In this document: piece after piece, positions 42,075 through 53,684 of the stretch | Layout: each line of letters begins with the position of its first letter | Position numbering within the stretch: the first letter of the stretch is position 1 | Source: Stomorhina lunata | Lineage: Eukaryota > Arthropoda > Insecta > Diptera > Rhiniidae | Assembly: GCA_933228675.1 (NCBI GenBank) | Contig: OW121742.1 | Span: 106,036,940 to 106,100,939, forward strand | Reading direction: 5' to 3' | Length of the DNA: 64,000 nucleotides | The notes under the pieces: generated by a model | What the model saw: only the letters and a program-made list of their open reading frames with translations | The model's database searches: none | Told to the model about the DNA's origin: nothing | Program-made: the position numbers and the translations under genes

Positions 42075-43045
42075 AGGGGATAAAAAGGGTAATGTTATAA
42101 CTTTAAAACAAATGAATGTTTGTCTGTATGTATGTTCTTTATAGAATAGTAAACTGAGAATTTGATCATGTTATGCTCTTTAGCAAAGATGTTGCGGATA
42201 AGCCGGCGGAGGTTTTTAAGTTGGTAAACCGACAGGTGGCGCCACTGAAAATTACTAAAAATTAATTAAATCGTAAACTGTACATTTAATCATACTATGA
42301 TCTTTTGCAAAGTTGTAGCGCATGAGCCGGCGAATGCTTTTTAATTGGTGTGAATAATTTCCGACAGGTGGCGCTACTGAAAATTACTCAAAGTCAATTT
42401 AATCGTAAGCTGTAAATATAATCATGCTATAATCTTTAGCAATGTTGTTGCACATGAGCCGACGAAGGTTTCTTAGTTGGTATGAAGAAATTTCGACAGG
42501 TGGCGCCACTGAAATTTACTTAAAGTCAATTTAATCGTAAACTGTACATTTAATCATGCTATAATTTTTAGCAAAGTTATTGCGGATAATCCGACGAAGG
42601 TTTATTAATTGGAATGACCAAAGTCCGACAGGTGGCGCCACTGAAAATTACTCAAAATGAATTAAATCGTAAACTGTGCATTTGATCAGACTATAAGTGA
42701 ATTAAATCATAAACTGTGCATTTGATCATGTTATGATCATAAGCAAAGTTGTTACGCATAAGCAGATGAAGGTTTCTTAGTGGTATGAACGACTTCAGGC
42801 GGCGCCATTGAAAACTACTCAAAATGAATTAAATCGTAAACTGTGCATTTGATCAGACTATAATCTTTAGCAAAGTTGTTGCGCATGAGTCGACGGAGGT
42901 TTCTGTTGGTATGACCAATTTTCAAAATTATTTAAAATGAGTTAAACTGTAACTGTATAAAATAAAATATATAAAAACTTTAAAATTTGCCTCAAAATGC
43001 TTATCATAAAGCCCCGAGCAAGGCTCGGTCAACCAGGTACTTAAA
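42075..43045 (+). mobile_element. Helitron-like non-autonomous element with 132-bp tandem array
   Basis: GACAGGTGGCGCC or close variants recur at 42231, 42363, 42495 and 42627 (132-bp steps) and at about 42794 after a 35-bp local duplication. Each unit also holds TTTAGCAAAGTTGTTGCG and AAATCGTAAACTGT. Downstream is a GC-rich hairpin CCGAGC-AAG-GCTCGG (43014-43028) followed by TCAACCAGGTAC. A tandem array followed by a short 3' hairpin is the layout of Helitron-derived non-autonomous elements. The expected CTRR end is not clear, so the class is inferred. Confidence 0.6.
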
Positions 43046-43417
43046 ATTATGGTGTATGAAAATTTGTCATTTTTAACAAAATCTTATTTTCTTGATTTGT
43101 TTATGGGACTTTATAACTGCATTTCAGAAAGTTGCAAAATCGGCTTGACTTTTTTGTTATGTGTTCGAAAACACAAAAATTTTCTTAAAAATTCGAAAAA
43201 TTTCGGTCAATGCTGTATGTAGCGTGAATGTTGTATTTTAGTTTAAAATCATCCTAGAACCTTATCCTTAAAAAAAAACATTAACTTTTAATAAAAAAAT
43301 TCTTAGTAAATGTAAAAAAATTGATACCATATTTTTGGGAAAAAATTAACTTTTTTCGATCATCGAAAAATATTTGACTTTGGAAATTTCTCAGCATAAA
43401 ACGTTTCAAGATATTAA
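43046..43417 (+). repeat. Unnamed dispersed repeat, 5' piece (split by DINE-like element)
   Basis: Includes TTGGAAATTTCTCAGCATAA and the phrases AAGTTGCAAAATCGGCTTGA and GTTCGAAAACACAAAAATTTT. The same text is inverted at 52430-52960. Its continuation, AACGGCTTTCACAC, resumes at 45176. Non-coding and of unknown class. Confidence 0.65.
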
Positions 43418-45175
43418 CAAGTAAGAGTGTTATATTCGGCTGTGCCGAATCTTATATACCCACCATCAGGTTGTGTTAAATTTAGAAACATATCTCATAT
43501 ATCTACGAGGCTGCAGCAAATTCAAAACATGGACCAAATTGGAAAAAAGTTGTTACGCTAGTTGGTACTGTTGGTAAAATATTTGGAATAACTTCGGTTG
43601 CAGTAGCTTTATAGTTCAACATTCAAAAGTGTGTAAGTGGTTTCCCTAGTAATTATTTACTTTGAAAAAAATTCGTTATCGTAACCGGGTATGTTTTTAC
43701 ATTAATAAGTTGTTAAATACTTTTCGTTTAGCTTAATATTAAGTTAAGATAAAGAAGTTGATAGTAATACGACAGGTCCATATATTTTGTTAGGAGTTCC
43801 TAATGCATCTACCATATACATAATCTTAATATGCTGCTTGTGCTTCCGAATCTTTTTGATTGTAGATATAAAAAAGGGGATGTAATATAAATATATAAGA
43901 ATTATAGCCAAATGTTGACCGATTTTTTGGTTTCCGGGAGTGTTTTTTATATGAAAGCTATAGTCAAATATGGACCGATTCCTATAAAATTTGATATACT
44001 GACCAATAGTTGCATAAAACTTCTCTATACTAAATTTAGTCGTCATAGCTATCACAATTGTACTCAATTTATCAGCATTTATGTGTTTCCCGGGGCGGGA
44101 TTATATGGGAGCTCTAACTAAATGTGAACCGATTTCGCCCATTTTCAGTACACAATTTTTGTTACATATCGGAAATACTTTTGCAAAATTTTGTCTCTCT
44201 AGCTTTTGTAGTTAAGGAGCTGTCGCGCTTTTATCTGACGGACATAAATCTCCTTTTCTTTTTGTATTTTTGTGTTTCTGTAAGTTTTTTATATGGGAGC
44301 TATGGTCAAATGGTGACCGATTGTAACAAAATTTTGCACACTGACTGGCATTCACATAAGACTTGCTTTTGCTAAATTTTGTTGCTGTAGCCCTTTCAGT
44401 TAAGGCGCTATCGCGCTTTTATCTAACGGACAGACGGACATAAACCCCCTTTTCTTTTTGTATTTTTGTGTTTCCGTAAGTTCTTTACATGGGAGCTATG
44501 GTCAAATGGTGACCGATTGTGACAAAATTTTGCACACTGGCTGGTATTCACATAAGACTTATTTGTGCTAAATTTGGTGGCGAAAGCTATTACATTTTAG
44601 CATTTATTGGCATTTAAGTGAATTTCAGGTGGAATTTTGGCTGTTTCCGTATGTTTTTTATATGGGAGCTATGGTTAAATGTGAACCGATTTCGATGAAA
44701 TTTTATATGCTGCCTAGTGCTTATGGAAAACTTCTAGATACCAAATTTTGTCATCATAGCTATTATAATTTGTTAGTTATTAGCAAATAAGCGACTAGTC
44801 TAGACGAGGTTATACGGGAGCTATGGTCAAATGTTAACCGATTTTGCCCAATTTCAATAGCAAAATTTTCTAATAAATGAAGAATGTTTTAACTAAGTTT
44901 CAGTGGGCTAGCTCCTTTCGTTTAAGCGTTATCGTGATTTCAACAGACAGACAGACAGACAGACGGACAGACAGACGGACAGACAGACGGACAGACAGAC
45001 GGACAGACAGACGGACAGACAGACGGACAGACAGACGGACATCGCTCAATCGTCTTAGAATTTCATAAGGATTCAGAATATATATCGTTTTTGGCTTTTA
45101 AGCCAATATTAAGGAAATTACAAACGGAATGACAATCTCAATATACCCCCCATTCTTTTTGATGGTGGGTATAAA
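43418..45175 (+). mobile_element. DINE-1/mini-me-like element, apparently full length
   Basis: Starts AAGTAAGAGTGTTATATTCG with a hairpin TTCGGC-tgt-GCCGAA. Inverted TATACCCACCATCA and TGATGGTGGGTATA lie near the two ends. The body repeats TATGGGAGCTATGGTCAAAT with ACCGATT several times. Near the 3' side is a (GACAGACG)n tract. Known mini-me/DINE-1 elements of flies have the same (GTCY)n microsatellite. About 1.76 kb, no protein. The flanking repeat gives an empty-site comparison that fixes the ends to within a few bases. Confidence 0.7.
44944..45041 (+). repeat. (GACAGACG)n microsatellite inside the DINE-like element
   Basis: Roughly ten repeats mixing GACA and GACG, giving an artificial TDRR peptide in one frame. 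Equivalent to the (GTCY)n tract of mini-me elements. Confidence 0.9.
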
Positions 45176-45470
45176 AAACGGCTTTCACACTTGTATTTCC
45201 AAAAATGTTGGTTATATGTCAATATTTTTTAAAAAATTATCGGTTTAATAGCGAATTCACAATCGGTAAAAAAATGCACTTCTTTCGATCAGCAAAAATA
45301 TTTGACTTTGGAAATTTCTCAACATAAAACGGTTCAAGATATTAAAAACGGTTTTCACGGTTTTATTTTTCAAAATGTTCGCTATATGTCAGTATTTAAA
45401 AAAAATATCAGTTAAATAAAGAATACACAATCGGTAAAAAACTAAAAAATGTCGAAAAGAAAATTATTTT
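45176..45470 (+). repeat. Unnamed dispersed repeat, 3' piece with two tandem units
   Basis: Continues the repeat cut at 43417: two units of about 170 bp, each with AACGG(C/T)TTTCAC, ATGTCA(A/G)TATTT and CACAATCGGTAAAAAA. The intact junction CAAGATATTAAAAACGGTTT near 45335-45355 shows the sequence before insertion. Confidence 0.65.
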
Positions 45471-46639
45471 TTTTTTTATTTTTAAAATGAAATAACCTAA
45501 ACTTAATAATTCTTAATTTAATCTTAATAATTAAACCTAAACTTAATAATTCTCTCATACATATTGAAGCAATCAGACTTACAGTTTAAAAGATAAAGAT
45601 TTCTTGCCACTTTTTTTTGTTTCAAACCACTGTGTATATTTTGAATCACTTTTCTTTTGTTTGAATTATTGATCTTTCCATATTAATTAGTTTAAAAAAT
45701 CGTATTTATTTATTGATTTTGTACCTGTTTAATATCAATTGATAGCAGTTAAATCAGAGAAATTAATACTTGCGATTTACATAGATAATAAAATTCTTAA
45801 TTCTTAGAAAAATCGTATTCAAAAGAATTTTGAGTTTTAGAAAACATTTCTCATATTTAAGCTATAAATTTCATTTTAAATTCAAATCAAAATATTTAAC
45901 ATTAAATAAATGGCTTTATATACTCAAGATCCAGAAAACATAAATCTAACACAATTATAAATTCAAATCGCCCAATATTGAAATACAAGACCACCCGATG
46001 CAACCAAAAAAAAAACACACAAAATAAAATTTAGGCAAATGAAGATCATTTTGAAAAAAGCGATCAAATGATTTATGTATTTCGAAAAAATGGAAAGCAT
46101 AAAATTTTTAAACACTTCATTTTATTTTAGATTTTTTGGGGTATTTTTTTTTTTTTAAGTGTTAGAATATTATCTTGGGATATTTTGGAGAATGCGTGCT
46201 AATGAAATTAATAGCAAAACATGGAAAAATATTAATTTGTTGTTTTTTTCAATATTTTGCAAAAAAAATTATTTGAAAAAATTATTTATTTTGTTAATTT
46301 TTGGGAAGATTTATTCTAGATTTTGCTTTTCTTTCTTTATAAAAAAATAATAAGGTTTCAAATATTTTCCATTAATTTCATTAAAAATGATATAAAAGCT
46401 AATGGTCTAATGATTTATAAAGAAATTTTTGAGAATATGTATGAGAAAATTAAGTTAAAAATTTTATATCCTCACCTGAAATGCAAAAGGGCGTAACTAC
46501 ACTATTAATTGTTTTTACAAAAGAAGCAAAAAAACATTATAACTTTTATACTACAAGAACTATTAACTCCAAATTTTGGAAATTGGCTTAACAAAGCATC
46601 AGCAAAGAAAATTCTGAAAACTAAAATGTTAAAAATCGT
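45471..46639. other. AT-rich, no gene recognised
   Basis: Very low GC, short meaningless frames, and no family resemblance. Confidence 0.35.
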
Positions 46640-47282
46640 TTATTTCTTCTTCTCTTGTCATTGACTCCCAGTGGAGCATAGGGCCTCAATCATTCTTTTA
46701 TATCGGACTCTATTGCGAAATGTTAGGCATAGGTCATTCTAAGAATAGCTTGCTGCTTGCAACTCAGCATCAATTGACCTTCTCCATGTTCTAGCAGGTG
46801 CACCAACACGGCAACCTCTTCCCTGTGGATTCCAACGAAGCACTTGTCGTGCAATGTTGATATCTAGCTTTCGGAATGAATGGCCTATCCATCACCAGTT
46901 TTGTCAATATACCTCTATAGAAGCAGGGATTTGACTTGTCACGTTAAGCAAATCTTCATTTCTTATGCGGTTTGGCCACCATATATAAAGGATTTGCAAA
47001 GGTTTGCAGGCGCTTATCGATGGCATTTGTTCATTTCCAAGTTTCTCAGTCGTAATATAGGATGGACTTGACATTCGAGTTGTATAGTCGTAACTTGGTT
47101 GTGTAGGACCCGACATTAAAAATCCACGTACATTTCCCGAATTAAGATCAGAATTTTCGTTGGCATGTTACGATTTTCTAAAATTCTCCATAGATAGCTT
47201 CTATTGACATCGTCGAAGGCCTTCATAAAGTCGATAAATGCTAGGGAAATGGGTATGCGGAATTCATTATATTACTCTAGTA

Positions 47283-47858
47283 TAGGGTTGCCAGTCAGGC
47301 TGGATTCGACTGGATTGTCCAGCTTTTTTAGTGCTTGTCCAGTGTCAAGCTAAACTTAAATTTGTCCAGCTGAAAGATGAAGAATTTACATTTTTTTAAT
47401 ATTTTTAAAGAAAAACTTTTTTTTTTTTAAAAGAACGCAATAACTTTTGCAAAAGTATATTTTTTATTTAAGTGATTTATGCGTTGATTAATTGATTGCT
47501 TAATCAAGTTCATTTTGTAATACAATTACCCTCTATCAAATTTTCCCCATTGTGCTTACTTTACTTAAATGGCCTACATCAAAAACCTGTTAAGGTCAAA
47601 GGCCGAGCATATTTCAGAACTCCATATGCTTCAATCATGTGCGCATATTCTAAAAGTCGTAGGTTTGAAAGATTTTCATCTACTTGGTCTTTCCATCTAA
47701 ATTTCGGACGTCCTCTTTTACGAGTTCATTCGGGATCGTTTTCGAATATTTTTTTTTCTGGAACAAGTTTTTTATTTTTAATGTCCAGATAATTTTTGGG
47801 TTGTCAAGCTTTTTTTCCCTTATGTCCAGCTTTTTCAGGATTTTGCCTGGTAACCCTA
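47283..47858. mobile_element. Non-autonomous hAT, 576 bp, with intact TSD, in LINE-alpha
   Basis: Termini are TAGGGTTGCCAG and, inverted, TAGGGTTACCAG, flanked on both sides by CTCTAGTA (47275-47282 and 47859-47866). The 8-bp duplication and TAGGG start identify a hAT element. Subterminal GTCCAGC-type motifs recur near both ends. It contains a LINE-delta 3' fragment (47555-47715) in its interior and no transposase. Confidence 0.87.
47555..47715 (-). mobile_element. LINE-delta 3' fragment inside the hAT element
   Basis: TACTTTACTTAAATGGCCTA, then CCTGTTAAGGTCAAAGGCCG and CATCTACTTGGTCTTTCCAT, then GGACGTCCTC, match the complement of the C-terminal block at 12105-12270. Confidence 0.7.
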
Positions 47859-49500
47859 CTCTAGTACTATTCTTACTGATTAGGTCAACACAAGATCGAT
47901 TCTCTCTGAACCCAAAATGATTTTCGCGGAGTGTAGCGGAAACTGCATCGGATATTCTGCTCAAAATTACTCGACATAGTACGAGTATACCCCTGTAGTT
48001 ATTGCAGCCTTTGGAGTCACCCTTTTTTGATATTTTGACCAGTATACCTTCATTCCAGGTGTTTGGCAGAGCTTCTTCTTCCCATATTTTACGCACAAAT
48101 GGATGCCACAGTCTCGCGGATCCTTTAACATCACATAAAAGCATCTCCGCTGATATATTGTCAATGCCCGGCTTTAAATGGCGTTCTTCACTTCTTGTAT
48201 TGTTGGTGGATTGTCTAAAATTCCATTGAATATACTGTCGTGGCTGGTTTCGTTATGCGCTTGCGTCAGTGATTCGAATTCCGTAGGATTGTTTAATATT
48301 GACTTGAAGTGTTCTATCCAACAAAATAGTTGTTCATCCGGGGTTGAGAGAAGTGTACCGCTACTACTCAAGATTGGACTGTTGGTGTTGATAGGTTTGC
48401 CACACAACGCCCTTGATATATTGTATAAGGTCTTCATATCGCCTTTGCTTGCAGCTGATTTAGCTTGGCTCGCTTGCTCGTCTATCCACATTCTCGTGTG
48501 CCTTCTTGCAAACTTCTTTATTTTATTGGATAGATCACGATATGTTGCACTGAGGGCTTCATCATTTTTTAGGGTTCTGTGTTGTTCTACCAAGTCCCAT
48601 GTTGCCTGCGTTATCCAAATTTTTCTTTTGTGATCTTTAAATCCTAGGGTTTGTTGAACAACTTCATCGTATGTTAGTGTGACACACCTAGAAATTCTAT
48701 TAATACTGGCACCGTTGTTGTTTATTACATCTGGAAGCCGATTCCTTATGGAAGCAATAAAGGCATTTCGATGTCTCTCTAATTCCAGTTTTCATACATC
48801 AATTTTCCGAACTGCTTTCGCAGTATCAGACCTCAGAACGGCAACCTTTAATTGAATTTTACATATAACTAAATTATGGTCGCTGTTTATGTCAGCTCCG
48901 CATCTCGAGCGTACATCAAGTTAAGATGATCGCCACTAAGAGTTGATCAAAGTATGATCCATTTGGTTCTTAGTGACGCCTTTCGGCAAAATCCAAGTTA
49001 TTTTATGCTGTTATTTATGAAGAAAAATAGTGCCACCCACAACAAGCTTCTTTTCGCAACATAGCTCGATCAGCCTTTCTCTATTATCGTTTCTTACTCC
49101 GATACCGTGTTTACCAATATAACGTTCCAAAGCGGTATTATTTGAACCTACCTTGGCGTTAAAGTCGCCAAGTATCACAGTTATGTATATTGCTGTTCAT
49201 CCAACTGCTAAGTACATCATAAAATTCATCCTTATCATTTTCAGATTGGATTTCAGTCGGAGCGTAGACATTGATAATTATCAAATTGCGAGCTATAGTT
49301 TTGATTTTTATTGCCATAAGCCTCTCACTGATAGGATACCACGCTATAATGGACTTTTTTTCGATATTAGGAATCCCACACCTCTACTATGCTCATCGGC
49401 TTTTGGGCGGACGGAATAAAGAAACACAGTATCCCCCCTTGCTCTGTCCATCTTGCTTCTTGCACCGCCAGCAAATCAATTTTATAACCCGACAATCAAA

Positions 49501-51400
49501 AATGAACAACGATTTTTTTTCGAACATTAAAATTTACTAAGAAATTACAGTAAATTCTTCGAAAAAATAAATTTTTCGTTAAAATTAACTTTAAAAAATC
49601 ATGAACACATTTTTTGATCTATAATTTTTTTAAACTTAATTAAATTTTCAAAATATTCGAACATGAAAAATTTTATATAAATATGAAGGTAAATTCTTTC
49701 GAAAAATTCTTTCACATTCAATTTTAAATTAAAAAAATTTTCAACTTTGTTTCGAAATTTCGAAAATTTTCGAACATTAAAATTTACATAGATTAATTAG
49801 CATTAACATAGATAAATTAACGTAAAAATTTTCAAAAACAGAATTTGTGTTAAAATTATCATTAAAAAATCATGAAGACATTGAACATCAAAAATTTTCA
49901 TAATAATTTTTAAAATATTCGAACATCAAATGATTATGAATATGAAGGTAAATCTTTCGAAAACAGTCAATAATGTTCTCTATAGTCAACATTAAAATCA
50001 ATATTAAAATTCATAAACACCCATATTTAAAGCAAAATTTCTTCGAAAGTTCCAAAATTTTTTTAAATTTTCGAATATCAAAAACTGGTTTAAAAATAAA
50101 AATAAATTCTTTCGAAAACCAAAATTAGTGTAAAAATCAATTTTTTATTAAAAAGTAAAACTTTTTAAACTAAAATCCAATTTCGAAAAATTTTTTAAAT
50201 TTTCTAACATTTATGGAAATTTTTAATAATTATCTTATAAACAGAATTTTTTTTAACTTCGGTAATATTTTAAATTTTTTTAACATCAAAATTTTTGTCA
50301 ATAATGTTCTCTATAGTCAACATTAAAATCAGTATTAAAATTCATAAACACCCATATTTAAAGCAAAATTTCTTCGAAAGTTCGAAAATTTTTTTAAATT
50401 TTCGAATATCAAAAACTGGTTTAAAAATAAAAATAAATTCTTTCGAAAACGAAAATTAGTGTTAAAATCAATTTTATATTAAGAAGTAAACATTTTTAAA
50501 CTAAAATCAAATTTCGAAAATTTTTTTAAATTTTCTAACATTTATGGAAATTTTTATTCATAAATTATCTTGAAAACAGAAAACTTTTTAACTTCGAAAA
50601 ATGTTTTAAATTTTTTTAAAACATTTATTTAAAGCAAAATTTCTTCGAAAGTTCGAAAATTTTTTTAAATTTTCGAATATCAAAAACTGGTTTAAAAATA
50701 AAAATAAATTCTTTCGAAAACGAAAATTAGTGTTAAAATCAATTTTATATTAAGAAGTAAACATTTTTAAACTAAAATCAAATTTCGAAAATTTTTTTAA
50801 ATTTTCTAACATTTATGGAAATTTTTATTCATAAATTATCTTGAAAACAGAAAACTTTTTAACTTCGAAAAATGTTTTAAATTTTTTGAACATCAAAATT
50901 TTTGTATAAAAATAAATTTAAAGTCATTTAAGCAGATGAAAATCACAAATAAAATCTATTAAGATTTATTTTCGAAAAAAAATTGTCAGCTTCGAAAATT
51001 TTAAAAATTTTCAAACATCAAAAATTTGCATAATAATAGGAGAAAATTCTTTAAAAAAAAACAGATGTTGTTTAAATCAACGTTAAAATTCATTAAAAGA
51101 GATTTGAGAAGCATTTCTAAACATTTATAAACTTCGAAAATGATTAAAAATTTTTCGAACATCAAAAATTTTCCTAAAAATGGAGGTAAATTCTTTCTAA
51201 AACTAAAAAAAAAAATTGAAAATCTACTTGAAATTACTAAATACCAATTTTTGAAGCAAAATTTCGAAATTGCGAAAACTTCGAAAATTTTCGAACATTA
51301 AAATTGTTATAAAAATTAATATTAATTCTTCGAAAACAGAAATTTGTGTATATAATATGGAAATGCCAATTTGTATGATGATATTACATCTGAAATCTTG
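49501..51400. repeat. AT-rich block with 331-bp tandem repeats (49966-50905)
   Basis: GTCAATAATGTTCTCTATAG occurs at 49966 and 50297, and AAAGCAAAATTTCTTCGAAA at about 50030, 50361 and 50632, giving steps of 331 and 271 bp. The third unit lacks about 60 bp. The rest of the block consists of looser TTTCGAAAA / TTTTCGAACAT phrases. No protein frame. Confidence 0.75.
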
Positions 51401-52429
51401 ATTAATTGACAGTTATAACACGTACTCTTTCTCTCTTTCACACAATCATTTGACAGCCGGATGTTGTCTTTAAATGATGAAAGAAAATTTTAAATGAAAA
51501 TAATTTAAAAAAATCTTCAGTTATTTTATAAAATTTAAATTTTATAAAATAACGTTTAATTGTGACAAATTTAATTCTTTACAAATTTCTTCAATTCTTC
51601 ACATAAACCCCAAAAATTTCGTTTATTAATAGTTTTCATTGTTTTAATTAATTTGTTCTCTAACATTTCCTTAAACAATTATTTTCTTAATAAATAGTTT
51701 CTTAATGTCTTTTTAACCAAATTTCAATTAAAATTTTATTTAATTCTTTTTTCTTAATTTATCAGGTGTTAAATTGCATTTGTTTATAATATTCATATTT
51801 TATGGCTTAAAATATATATTTTTTTTCATATTAAATGTTATTAAATATTAGTCATTTGAATTTAATATTTTTCAATAAAACTGTCTGTTGTTGTTGTTGC
51901 TGTTGATTTTTATTGATTTAAAAAAAAAAGTAAATCTATATAAACAAATCTTTCATGTGTCTTGAATATTAAGTAACTTTTTTACATTAAGCTTTTTATG
52001 AAAATATAATAAAATATATTTCTATGACATTTTGTCTAAGTTAGAGCGAAACCAACAGTGGGTGGTCAGAGGAATGAAAACCAGAAACAAAAAAAAGTGG
52101 TAATAAATCTGTATCTTCTAAACTGTAAGTCTGATTGCATCAGTATGTATAAAAGAATAGTTAAGGAGGATCCAAGCTTTCTAAATTTTGGATTAATGGT
52201 TACCTTGTGTTTACACAGGCGTCAAAAAAGAGCATCTTAGAAGTAAAAAAGCTTTTGAACCCTGTAGCTCTTTTAGATATTGTCCAATATTAAGGACTTT
52301 TTACATTTTGGAATGAGCTTGAGAAAACGAAGAAAAACCATGCTTACTTCACTATAATAACTGTTACGGATTTTAAGTTATTTCATTTTTAAAATAAAGA
52401 AAAATTGTATTTCTTCGACTTTTTTTATT
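51401..52429. other. No gene recognised
   Basis: AT-rich sequence with a short TTG run (about 51887-51905). No supported feature. Confidence 0.3.
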
Positions 52430-52960
52430 TTTTTTGCCCATTGTGCATTCGATATTAAGCCCATAACTTTTTAAAAATATTAACATATAGCCAACAGTTA
52501 AGGAAATAAAACTGTGAAACCCGTTTTTAATTATCATGAACTGTTTTATGTTGAGAATATTTTTCGCTGATCGAAAAAAGTGCATTTTTTCTCAAAAAGA
52601 TGGTAACAATTTTTTACTTTTTACGATGAAGTTTTTTTTTATTAAAAGTTAATGTTTTTTTACATATTCGTAGAGAATGGGTTTAATGATTTTAAGCCAA
52701 ATTTTATGTTGAGACAACATTCACCCTATGTACAGCATTGACCGAAATTCGTATAATTTTTAAGAAAATTTTTGCGTTTTCGAACATATAACAAAAAAGT
52801 CAAGCCGATTTTCCAACTTTCTGAAATGCAGTTATATAGTCCCATATATTCTCTTTGGATTTCAGAAATAAAAAGTACCGCGAATTCATAAACGAATCCA
52901 GAAAATCGAATTTTATAAAAAATGTCAAATTTCTATATAACAAAATTTTAATTGCAAAAA
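52430..52960 (-). repeat. Unnamed dispersed repeat, inverted copy
   Basis: Reverse complement of the text at 43046-43417 and 45176-45300 (for example AAAAGTCAAGCCGATTTT and GAACTGTTTTATGTTGAGAA). No DINE-like insertion is present at the corresponding point, so it is a second empty site. Confidence 0.6.
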
Positions 52961-53039
52961 AAAAAAGTCAATTGGGTTTTCTTTTTTGAAATTGTTTAAG
53001 TTGTTTTATATAAAAACTAAAATAAACTTTATAACTGGG

Positions 53040-53515
53040 CCGTCACGCAAAATGTTGCAAGCATTGATTCTTTTGAGGTAATTTTCGATCACTTAACTTG
53101 ACGAATGTTGGTTAATCTGCATAAACACGGTCTTTCGGGTAGCCCCAGAAAAAAATTATAAATGTGTCAAATCGCATGATCTTGGAGGCCAGTTGATATC
53201 GCCACGACAAAAATTACACTTGCAATAAAGGCATTTTCGCTCGAGTTGTGTGGCATGTGGCAACGTATGGTTGAAAACACATTCTTCAATAGCAGTCAAA
53301 CAAAAAGTCGGTTATCATACGACCATAACGCTCCGAATTCACGGAATCGACACATTCGGGTCTTCGGCAACACTTTCACTAGCAGCAGCCTTACAATATC
53401 TGTAACCGCTCCAGTCTCTTCAAATTTCTTCACAATTTTTGAAATTTTGATAATTTTTATGCGTTGTGTTATACTTAAACGATCCATTTTCGTCAATGTC
53501 AGACATTGAACTGGA
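53040..53515 (-). pseudogene. Old DD41D-type Tc1/mariner relic
   Basis: The - strand gives a start MTKMDRLSITQRIKIIKI, then KKFEETGAVTD. After an internal deletion come ERYGRMITDFLF, VATCHTTRAK (second block, D altered) and LASKIMRFDTFIIFFWGYPK (third block). The blocks are in the right order but in different frames. No TIRs were recognised. Confidence 0.6.
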
Positions 53516-53601
53516 ATGAAAAAAATTGGTTTAACAACTTAGTTTGACAGATTTCGAATTCCAGTTCTATACTTTTGAAACCACGAAATGGATTACCCTT
53601 C

Positions 53602-53605
<4 letters not shown>

Positions 53606-53682
<77 letters not shown>
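53606..53682. repeat. (TA)n microsatellite, left part
   Basis: About 38 TA repeats directly abutting the mariner at 53683. Together with 54894-54949 it was one tract, probably the 3' tail of the LINE at 54950-58770. Confidence 0.93.

Positions 53683-53684
<2 letters not shown>

Larger units (their letters stand above)
46640..49500 (-). mobile_element. LINE-alpha, longest copy (EN-RT), 5'-truncated and inactive
   Basis: Read on the - strand from 49500: endonuclease blocks LLAVQEARWTEQG-like and GDFNAKVGSNNTA (about 49140-49190), RYIGKHGIG, then NSDHNLVICKIQLKVAVLRS. A linker follows (48174-48593: AKSAASKGDMKTLYNISRAL, then GTLLSTPDEQL). RT starts with MLLCDVKGSARLWHPFVRKI, KKGDSKGCNNYRGI and LRENHFGFRENRSCVDLI, and continues after the inserted hAT with FIDFMKAFDDVNRSYLWRIL. 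The 3' part is degraded and ends with the family 3' sequence (CATTGACTCCCAGTGGAGCA on the + strand). Stops and shifts occur in every domain. The TWNVR start is missing because of 5' truncation near 49500. Clade uncertain; RTE-like by its EN-RT single-ORF layout and microsatellite tail. Confidence 0.8.

Noticed and set aside
43744..44375. Frames of 69-107 codons on both strands
   Set aside because: All lie inside the DINE-like non-coding repeat and match no protein family.
44877..45068. TDRRTDRR repeat protein
   Set aside because: Translation of the (GACAGACG)n tract in a DINE-like element.
46880..47116. Small frames on both strands near 47 kb
   Set aside because: Shadow readings of the degraded C-terminus of the long LINE-alpha copy.
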